Assembly: GCA_034401795.1 (NCBI GenBank)
Contig: CM067363.1
Span: 26,919,176-26,983,175, forward strand
DNA: 64,000 nucleotides
Direction: 5' to 3'
Source: Chaetoderma sp. LZ-2023a
Lineage: Eukaryota; Mollusca; Caudofoveata; Chaetodermatida; Chaetodermatidae
Position 1 is the stretch's first letter. Each line of letters starts with the position of its first letter. The translations under genes and the position numbers were made by a program. Positions 55,801-64,000 of the stretch are shown here, piece by piece. The notes under the pieces are model-generated. The model saw only the letters and a program-made list of their open reading frames with translations. It was not told the DNA's origin and did not search any database.

Positions 55801-56430
55801 CTAACTACTGAACATGCTGGAGAAACCGCGTGGGAGAATTTTTGCTGCCAGTTCACCATAATATCGTAATTCAATGACTCGACAGGGAACACAAAGGGAG
55901 TATATCTGGCATCCTGGCTCAAAAAATAATCTCTACAAGTGCTTCCTGACGTAAAGTGCATGAGAATCCTGCATACAATGTACTATGCCACATTAGAAGA
56001 ACGATTTGTTGGGGCAGGAAGAAGCAGAGAATAGTCACATCCTGATTCACTCAATACGATGGGAGCTGAAGGAACTAGCAAGGGAGGCCAGAAGAGGAAT
56101 TGTGGATCCAAAGAGCAAGGTCTACACGAGTCAAGCCATAGACCAGAGCACCGACCAGTCAGCCTGCTACACCTCAGCTATATGATCAAGTACAACAGCT
56201 CGACACGTGTATGCCAGAGTTGAATGGTACTATGACTCTTCCTCAAGATGCCATTTCTCGGATATCTGTTAGACCCAATTCCATACCTAGAAATAATAAA
56301 ATGCCACCAAATACTGCCCAGGGCCCTCCCGAGCATGCGTGCCATCATGCTCAGTATCCTCGTCGCCCCAATGACAAATGCTTCTACTGTCCTAGTACCG
56401 GACAATAAATTACCAATTGCTCAAATAAGC
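55801..56430 (+). pseudogene. Gypsy-B gag remnant with zinc-knuckle-like end
   Basis: TLEERFVGAGRSRE (55989-56030) and, in other frames, a WELKELAREARRGIVDPKSK stretch (about 56060-56120) fit the end of a gypsy gag core. The open frame 56211-56408 is Pro/Asn/His-rich and ends CFYCPSTGQ, followed after a TAA by TNCSN: a CX2C...C knuckle with Gln where His is expected and a stop inside it. At least two frameshifts. Confidence 0.55.
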
Positions 56431-57580
56431 AACCTCATAACAATCCATCGCATTCGACAGCCACCGTTGATTTGCTGCCCAACTATCATACTGGAGAGAT
56501 TCAGACCCAGTGCGAGGCTGCTCAGCAAAGTCAGCATGAGCCCGCTTCACAGACTCAACAGTAATAATTCCAGCACGAGCCTGCTCAAGATTACCAGTAA
56601 CAACCAGTGCTTTCAGAGTACGTAGAGATCGCAGGAATGGCTTGCTTCTCAATTCAAAGAGATTGATATGTCATTCAGCAGATTGTGGTGGCTGATATCG
56701 CCATCGATACAGATGTTGACTTCCTAAAGAGTTGCGGAGCCATGGTACATTTCCCCAGTCAAGAAACATAAATAACCGGTAGGCATATACTAATTCGAGA
56801 TACATATTCATCATATTGCATGCGTTCGCATATTCTATCAACAGCTGCTACAATTGGGCTGGACAGTAAGAGGTCCCAGGAGCTACGGCTCAGAATAATG
56901 GGATACCAACACAGGATACTGGAAAGTGGCAATGAATATAGGACAGAAGCCGGTTCACTATGTCCGTGATGGTTGACTTCTATCTCCGAAAACCCTCGGA
57001 TACCATTCTGAGTATATAATCCCCATTCTACACACGTTTCCCTATACACTAGGATGCTGTGTGGTCGTGTCTATGGACACGACACAATCTGCAATAAATT
57101 CGTGGACCGTGTAGGCATTTGTATCAGAAATCAAAACACTATATCAGAAGATTCTGTCTGCCACGATAGTGCCATGCAAACAAATGACCCAGGCGATACC
57201 AATGCGGAGTAACTAACCACTCTCGAATTCATTAACATTCCTGCCCGCTTCTCCGTCAATCCACGATACAGGAGTTAATGATGCTCTTTTGGATGGCGAA
57301 ACGTGTACGGGTTGCACTAGTTACGGGAGGGCAGCTGGCTTTCCTCCCAGACTGAACTGATGGTACGATTCATACCCTCATTAACCCACAGCAGGAACTG
57401 GCCCCATCCCAAATGCTAGGCAATGAATTTCTCTACACAGATAACGCAGGCATCGTCGTGACACTGTTCCACTTCCATACCTGTGTAGGAAGGTGTCAGA
57501 CGGTGATGACTTCTCATTCATTTTAGAACCACTGGAGAACGAAACTATTTTTAAGACATACATACAGGCCGCTTCGTCTT
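56431..57580 (+). pseudogene. Gypsy-B protease-like remnant
   Basis: DFLKSCGAMVHFPSQE at about 56719-56766 matches the second half of a gypsy retropepsin (IG.DFL..CGA.VDF..Q). The D-T/S-G active site is not found upstream. Later pieces, such as SDGDDFSFILEPLENET (57497-57545), fit the stretch between protease and RT. No RT blocks appear before the microsatellite at 57585. Confidence 0.5.
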
Positions 57581-57584
57581 CGCA

Positions 57585-57622
<38 letters not shown>

Positions 57623-57653
57623 TCCTCCCTCTCTCTCTCTCTCTCTCTCTCTC
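57585..57653. repeat. (CT)n microsatellite
   Basis: About 69 bp of CT with a CCCTTCCTCC interruption, at the truncated end of the gypsy-B copy. Confidence 0.95.
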
Positions 57654-59514
57654 GCGATGTCAACCCTTGCCACCGCTTCCTCTGACGATATGGGTGTTGC
57701 CATTCCATTGGTCACACCCATCCACGCCGATTCAACTATGAATGCTGAAAGTTATGTTAGTCGTGTACATGTGCTTGTCCGTTAGCGTTCATATTGTATG
57801 AAAGTATGTCGATTACACCAAGTTGTAGCTTTAAGCAGAAACAGGTTCCCGTTTGGAGAGACGGTTAGAGCCACCAGCGCATGACTATAGGCTTCTCATG
57901 TCAAGTAGCTGTCTGAAATCGCAAGCCAACTTATACGTACTATGCCCAAATCAGAAATCGAAAGCTTTTTCACAGCGTTCTAAGCACTAGATGCACTGAT
58001 CAACGCTAAAACAAACCCAAGGGTTAAAACATCGCTCTTAGAGCGTTATGGCATTTTAAAACGATATGGCTCGGAAATCACCAGGCACAATGTACTTCCA
58101 TTAATATACCCGTATCCGCATGCACGAAAGTGCTTCTCTGGCATTAAACGTGTCATCATAAACTCCTATTCAGAAATATATTAACTCTCCTTTCCGAGCT
58201 CGACTGTAATAGGAACAATGCAGCCAAACCTTAAAAATATATAACCCAACTCGTATTCTATTTATTTTTAGAAGATTTGATGAGGAATTGCTGCGACAGC
58301 CATCTGTTAGCTATGCACCATCATAACATGCGTGCCAGGAATGGTCCAAACTACCCCTCGATAATAAGCAAGGAAGCAAAAGCTGCATAACGCCACCAAA
58401 TCTGTGACTATCGGTGGCAGAAAAATATTTTTTCAGACTTTCGTATTAACCTTTTCGAGGGCCAAGACGACGAAAGTTAGGAAATACCTAGCTTTAATGT
58501 CTTCGGGGATCTTTGTTTAAACATCCGCGAAGTTTAATAACGAATTTTGAGAAGTAATCAGCAGATTGACCACTGCAAAGATGCTGCAAGGATGTTGAGG
58601 CCCAACTTGGAAGTAAAAATGAATACGCCTCCTATACAGGACAGTGTAGTACTTCATTCTGCCTCTTCCATCTTTCCATCAACGTTGCGCTGCAGGGATA
58701 GCATGCCATTAGTGGTCCATGACTGCAGAATAAATTTCTTGTAATTTCAAAATATAAGGTGCTTCTTTAACTTAAACTCCCTCTCCCGTTATCCAATATG
58801 ACGGATTCTAATACCAGCCACATACCCGATGAGAACTCTGCTGAAACCTTCGCTAAACTACTGCTACTACTATGAGAGACAAAAGGGTGCGAAAAAGGAT
58901 ATTATCACAGCAATGATCTGGTTTGTCACCAAAAGTATGATCACAAATTTGAACTAGTACTCTGTCTGACATATGACCGTTTTATATTGTGACCAGACTG
59001 GTAAGGAACTATGTGGCAGCTTATGCCCTGCCGTTGTGCTGGGCCCATTGCGCCTCATACTGTATCAGTAACTCCTCCAATTCTGAGTGTCTCTGAGATC
59101 GCCAACGAGAAGACCATTGCAGATAACTTAGCAGCCACCTGTACGCCAACCTCTGGTGCCGATCCATATTCGTGGCAGACAACCGAATCAGCAATTGCCT
59201 TATCTTCATCTCTGAATGTCCTGTCACTATTTGAAGCAGCAAACGATTGTAAATTCGTCGGCAGCAACTCGAGCGCCCATTGCAGACTAGGCCGCCATCA
59301 AACTTTACATATGGAACTTCCCGTTCAGAAGCCACCACAGAATGTGACCAACTTTGCCAACCAACATCATTGACTGCATGTGTGAACCATCTCGTACGCT
59401 TTTCTGCTCACTTCACCACTGTAAGCCGCACCTCAGCCAAACCACCAGGTTCACAACACATAGGCAACACTCAGTGGCATTTCCATACCTAAGGGATCTT
59501 ACTATAGTCTAATT
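57654..59514. other. Unassigned stretch, no supportable gene
   Basis: About 1.9 kb. The frame at 59011-59373 (120 aa) has no recognised domain and an equally long frame opposes it on the minus strand, so I do not call it. No transposon signature was recognised. Confidence 0.4.
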
Positions 59515-60389
59515 CCGATCTGCCGTTTTGGGTAACCCGCTGAAGCATCAGTGAGTTAATTTAACAACTGCAAATTAGAAAGCCGCAGACGAGCCTGTTG
59601 TCATTGACACTTAATGGCTTGTCAAGCTATACTAAGCACACCGCTCCCCGCCCACGCCCATTGCGGCACGGAGAAATGGACTAAGAGCAGACGCTCGGTG
59701 TCCTCTGCAGCTGTATTGACATTGGAACTCCCTGTGTAACAAACAGGAAATATCGCCTCCGATCCTTTTGGAAGTTTGGATTCATGGCTCTAATAACGAC
59801 CTGAAAGTCAACATGCACCACCATTGATGCAACATTTGTTTAAATCTAAGTACAATTGCAACAGCTGTGCAGCTCTAAAGCACTAATGAATAAATGGTGA
59901 TGTAACATCAACCATCTACGAAATATTATAAATGATCGCAGTACAGGCATTAACGACCATCAATCAATTTAGTTATAGATATTCAACATCGTACCTACAT
60001 ATTTGTCTTTCAATTTAGATGTTGGGTGCCATGATTCGAATATATTACAATACGTTAAAAAGTGGGTGGGGCGTTGTTGGATATTAATCCGTCTCTTAGA
60101 GAATAAGAACGTCTACCAGGAACGTGGCCATGATCTTATCCTAGCACATAACAAAAGACTATGTTCTTTACTCACCCGTTGATCAGCACGAGGTGAAATC
60201 GATAAAAGAGAGCAAATCCAATCACAGTGGATAGCATCAGCTTGCGTTGACGTCACATCAGGCAGACACAATATGGGAAAGATACGTATCAGACCATCAT
60301 ATCAGATATCATTTACGGAAAGTTCTCTATTAACCCCGCTTTTGTCAACAGCGCCTCAAAGCGTGCACAATTATATTTATAGCAATTAA

Positions 60390-60730
60390 CCATTTAATTA
60401 TGGTGAGGATTTTTCAAGAAATTGATAATTTTCACAATAAAATTTACAAAAATAACATTCTGCCGGCGGGAAAATAGGCATTACTCAAGGCCACTACAGG
60501 AGCTGCTTTTTGGCCAGCTTGACCATGAAAATGGTCAGGAAAATCCAGTTTTTCTTAGCTAGTGTCTATTTTCCGGCTGAGAGAAGACTATTTTTGAAAA
60601 TTTACCCCTGGGGTGACTAGTCATTCTAGTTGTAAATTTTCAAAAATCATATTCTATTGGATGAGCAAATAGGCATTTCTCATGACCACTACATAGTCCG
60701 TTTTGGCGGTCTTGACCATTAAAGAGTTAC
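60390..60730. mobile_element. Palindromic MITE family II, copy 5
   Basis: Ends CCATTTAATTATGGTGAG and inverted CTTGACCATTAAAGAGTTA; interior GAGAGAAGACTATTTTTG and GACTAGTCATTCTAG. Orthologous with 17685-17990. Confidence 0.8.
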
Positions 60731-61237
60731 GTGAACACATGAAGGGTTATGGGCACCAATGATCTTATTTTAAAAAGTAGACATACAAGCCCGTAACTAT
60801 GAATAGAACCTCTATGCAGATATTCGGATACGCAAATATCACGTTTTGCAAACATTGTAAATTTAGAATTTGAATATTCAAACAATTTTCGTCAGGATGC
60901 ATTAAGTCAGGCGAATAATAGTTTAGATATGGCATTACATCTGCCAACCAATAATGATATCTAAATCAGTTTCATTTATGCTGTGTAATAAGTAGGCCTA
61001 AAGTACCGTCTTCTTCTCTCCAGTTTGGTATACTACTTCCGGTTTTACAATAACCAATGTATATTGAACTATATTTCCACAACTGTAATGGCTATAGAAC
61101 CGATGGAGTGCATGGCGTTGTCATAGCCTCAGAACACACACGTCATTATTACATCTTGATACATATCTAGGCGAACCAATGAGTAGACATTCGAATAGGT
61201 GCCTACATGGTAGATATGCTAAATCATTCAGCACAGC

Positions 61238-62258
61238 TCAGATGCTAGATGTGGACGTTTTACATAGAGTTTTGATGATATTCTTTCTCATTTCTCTTGA
61301 GCTCATGAAATACACAAATGGATTGACCACACTGTTCAGGTAGCAGAAATGCACTGAATATACAAGTAGTGGCACATGAAATGATCTAAATGGATAGCCC
61401 AGTACAAAGTGAGAGAAGCCATGAAGAAACCGAGGTAAAACTGACAGAAGGAAGAGGACAATGATGATAGAAACTGTCCTAGCGCTCGTACTACGTCGTA
61501 CTTGGCCCGTTAGATTGGAGTTTCCGGATACTCTCCATTGTTTCATAATATGAAAGATCGCTATCAGAACGGCTGGAAAAACAATTTGAAGTACGATTAC
61601 AACGCCTTCCCTCAATTCTGCATCGCCATGGTAATTGCACACACCTACTATTATATCTCCAACACGAAAAGCATATGCTCTTGAGATAATGAACAATGGT
61701 ACTGAGGTACATGCAGCAATGAACCACAAAGTCATGGCACACCTCAACATGCATGCGCTTGTTACCCTGACTTTGGCAGCTATAGGTTTTGTGAGTTGAT
61801 AAAACCTGACACCAGATAATAACATTAAGTGGCATATACTTGCCTTGTATGCAGTCGACATTGAAAACGATGCAATCCGGCAGAAACTGTCAACTGCACC
61901 TGGACAAGTTGCAACAATCACGGGAAATACAAACATTCCCAATATAGCCGCCCAGAAGCAGGTCAAAAGATCACACACGCCTAAACTGGTAAGCAAGGTA
62001 AACACTGGAATCCGATATTTTCTAGACTTTACCAGGTAGACTAACAGAATAATGTTGACTATCGTTCCAAATCCAAACAAAAGGACAGAATACGATTTGT
62101 GAACTATGTATGGCTTCTAATGTGTAATAATACTTCAAGAAAGGAATTAAGAGAATATCCGCAGCAGAAAGTACGTTTGAAATGTTCATCTCTGATTCTG
62201 GTATCGATACATTGATTCCTGACGAGGTGGTCATGTCCTTCAGATATGGTGAAACCAA
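61238..62258 (-). pseudogene. Class A GPCR copy 3, frameshifted before TM1
   Basis: The minus-strand frame from about 62100 down to 61238 encodes TM1-TM7 without a stop. It shows the same signatures as the intact gene (TIVN in TM1, CDLLTCFW in TM2, VRF for DRY, NPFVY in TM7). The N-terminal segment (ATG at 62258, with sequons NVS and NIS) is in another frame: relative to 20030-20045, four extra bases lie at about 62102-62118, just before TM1, and this frame runs to a stop at 62022. No in-frame ATG precedes TM1 in the main frame. Either a pseudogene, or a gene whose N-terminus is disrupted by a sequencing error. All transmembrane residues look conserved, so loss is recent. Confidence 0.8.
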
Positions 62259-62519
62259 TTCGTCAGATGAATTGAGAATCTATTCTTCTTCTTCCCACTT
62301 ACGAAATTAGATGTGGTCTTTCAATTTTCTTTTGGGTAAATGTACAAGAGTACTTACACATTATTTGGTTTAAGATGACTTTAATAATTTAACCCGTAGA
62401 GAGTTCACCCATATACAGACTATCACGCCTCGTGAAGCATATGTTTAATCAGTTTTGGATTATTGTCGGTAAAAGCTTCTACGATCAGAGTAACGTCCGC
62501 CACTCAATACCCTAACACT

Positions 62520-62665
62520 TACCACTCTGGTGTCAACATTTTAAATCTTCAAATTAAATTAAAAGATGACAGCACCATCTCCCTCCAAATTGGTTTAAAA
62601 ATGAACACCAGTTTCTTTGATAGTGATGCAGTAAAAGACAGATTATTGACATCAGAGTGGTAGGT
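62520..62665 (+). repeat. Direct repeat, unit 1 (partner 63200-63365)
   Basis: Shares TTTTAAAT, TCAAATTAAATTAAAAGAT, ACCAGTTTCTTTG / ACCGGTTTCTTTG, GCAGTAAAAGA / TCAGTAAAAGA and ATTGACATCAGAGTGG with the partner, which has an extra segment in the middle. Confidence 0.75.
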
Positions 62666-62679
62666 GTTGAAAAGGAAGT

Positions 62680-63060
62680 CAGTTTTAGCTATGCCCCGCC
62701 AATCTCCAGCTAAGCTCCAGACAGGCTTTGCCCGTTTTCGGATCAATCGACCCCTGCAATCTCTGAATCTTAATTTCCAGAATACTATGCACGTATGTCG
62801 TTCAGTATTTTGAAACTAATTTGACAGGGTTCTATTGCTGCCTATGCCAGCAGCATCGTCGAGTCAAATCAGCTTTAAAATATTCAACAGAATGTTTATC
62901 AAATAATAAAGATATACAATTCGTACAACATGACGGGATATTAAGCGCGTATGGCGGATTAAATCTCATCATTCATGACGTAATCGATTGTCACACCAGC
63001 CTACACGCGACGGTGTTAATTATGGCGTCATACGATTGATCAATACACCGGATTACTCAA
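62680..63060. mobile_element. MITE family I copy
   Basis: TTTTAGCTATGCCCCGCCAA, CTAAGCTCCAGACAGG, GGATCAATCGACCCCTG, TTTTGAAACTAATTTGACAG, TTGCTGCCTATGCCAGCAGC core and CTTTAAAATATTCAACAG, followed by the TAAGCG / ATGACGTAATCGATTG module. Confidence 0.75.
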
Positions 63061-63199
63061 TTGGCACATCACTGTGTAGCTATGCTAAATGAGACATCTA
63101 ATCTCCATGTACATATCGATAGTGGCAACTTTACTGAGCAATTAGAATACAAGACGATAAAATATTCCTACTGGAGCTCCATATTTACCCATTACCAAA

Positions 63200-63365
63200 C
63201 TGATGCCAAAATTTTAAATTCTCAAATTAAATTAAAAGATAAGCTGGTGTTTATTTTTCAACAAATTTGGTGGAACATCGTCCAGCAACATTTTTCAGAA
63301 ATGTACACCGGTTTCTTTGCTATTGCCTCAGTAAAAGAAAGAATATTGACATCAGAGTGGAGCGA
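63200..63365 (+). repeat. Direct repeat, unit 2 (partner 62520-62665)
   Basis: See unit 1. Together they bracket the MITE I copy at 62680-63060. Confidence 0.75.
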
Positions 63366-63479
63366 GTTAAACACTAATTGCTTTTAAAACGTAGTGTCGT
63401 CCTAGCCAAGAAACATATAATTCTAGGTAATATTGTATCAACTTCAAAGTTTTAAAAGAACAAGTTAGCAGAATAATAG

Positions 63480-63850
63480 ATGGGCCTCTTTTAACTATAG
63501 CCCGCCTGTTTCTAGTTATGTCCCACACATTTCTAGCTACGCCCCGCCTATTTGTAGCTATGCGACGCCCATTTTAAACTAAGCTATGCTCTTTTTTGCG
63601 TTTGTTGTAATCGATTTGAAACTCTGAAGCCTGAATTCCCAGAATCTAGATTTCAATGAGATTCCACGGAAATTAAACACGAAGATTTTGAATATTCTGC
63701 AACTAATTTGATTGGGGGCTGTTGCTGCCGTTGGTTCCCCGTCAAATTACTTTCAAAGTATTCAACAGAATGTTTGTTCAATTGCAAGCTAATCCAGGAC
63801 ACACCATTTATATACCTTAGTGATGGACTGTTACCACATTCGCGATAGAC
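63480..63850. mobile_element. MITE family I copy with tandem outer-arm blocks
   Basis: The block TTTCTAGCTACGCCCCGCC and variants occurs about four times in tandem at 63485-63570. Then come ATTTTGAATATTCTGCAACT, GGGGGCTGTTGCTGCC and the inverted CGTCAAATTACTTTCAAAG. Confidence 0.7.
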
Positions 63851-64000
63851 TTTAATCATTTTGAATGTGACGTCTGCGCTAACAAGTGATATATTTGATT
63901 ATGACAGTACTTAAGTGACAGATTGGATCCCTCAATTGCTAACACACATCGCGATCACCGAAACACAGGTGAATAATTTTATTGTAAAATAGTGCACCTT
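63851..64000. other. Non-coding end of window
   Basis: Nothing recognised. Confidence 0.4.

Larger units (their letters stand above)
59515..62510. repeat. Segmental duplication, right copy (carries frameshifted GPCR)
   Basis: Collinear with 14355-20390, same orientation (see there). It lacks counterparts of 14786-17212 and 18282-18922. Contains MITE II (60390-60730) at the orthologous place and the right arm only of a MITE I (59967-59993). Confidence 0.85.

Noticed and set aside
59011-59373. 120-aa plus-strand frame
   Set aside because: No recognisable domain, no neighbouring exon, and an equally long opposing frame.

Overview
The window is metazoan nuclear DNA, most likely from a marine invertebrate. 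It has single-exon class A GPCR genes, dense transposable elements (a CR1/L2-like LINE, Ty3/gypsy elements with LTRs near 3 kb, palindromic MITEs, a probable tRNA-derived SINE), long microsatellites, and a decayed copy of an uncharacterised protein I recall from many invertebrate genomes. I cannot name the species. Nothing looks prokaryotic: there are no operons, CRISPR arrays or rRNA.

Host genes are few. Three related rhodopsin-like GPCR sequences lie on the minus strand. Only the middle one (19149-20165, 338 aa) is intact. The left one (1772-2756) carries a 14-bp deletion that shifts frame at TM2/ECL1. The right one (61238-62258) carries a 4-nt insertion before TM1. The middle and right copies sit in a dispersed same-orientation segmental duplication (about 14355-20390 and 59515-62510). 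The two copies differ by a 2.4-kb block and a 0.64-kb LINE fragment. A decayed multi-frameshifted pseudogene of the conserved uncharacterised protein occupies about 8380-9880.

Mobile elements dominate the rest. A gypsy family (gypsy-A) is present as four broken copies: window start to 1047; 23148-30545 (LTR, gag, protease, RT, then truncated); 37108-41465 (LTR fused to protease tail and integrase by deletions); and 50028-54381 (LTR with an internal tandem duplication, then gag start). A second gypsy family has remnants at 12420-12990 and 55220-57580. A long LINE (about 43130-48430, possibly to 49152) has an esterase plus double zinc-knuckle ORF1. A single in-frame UAA separates it from an uninterrupted 1324-codon ORF2 holding endonuclease and reverse transcriptase. 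Fragments of another LINE lie at 14820-15080, 18300-18920 and 35990-36920. Palindromic MITE family I has at least 12 copies or fragments and MITE family II has 5. A composite repeat of 1.1-1.4 kb occurs three times, and two direct copies bracket the second gypsy-A copy.

The clearest unusual candidate is the LINE: one uninterrupted frame after ORF1's stop, a 36-bp minisatellite encoding cysteine at every sixth residue, two poly-Asn tracts and a YCDD catalytic box. Other points of interest are the 3-kb LTRs with CRE/TATA-type promoter sites and repeated hairpin units, and the intact GPCR with VRF in place of DRY. All identifications come from reading the sequence and remembered family motifs; no database search was run.
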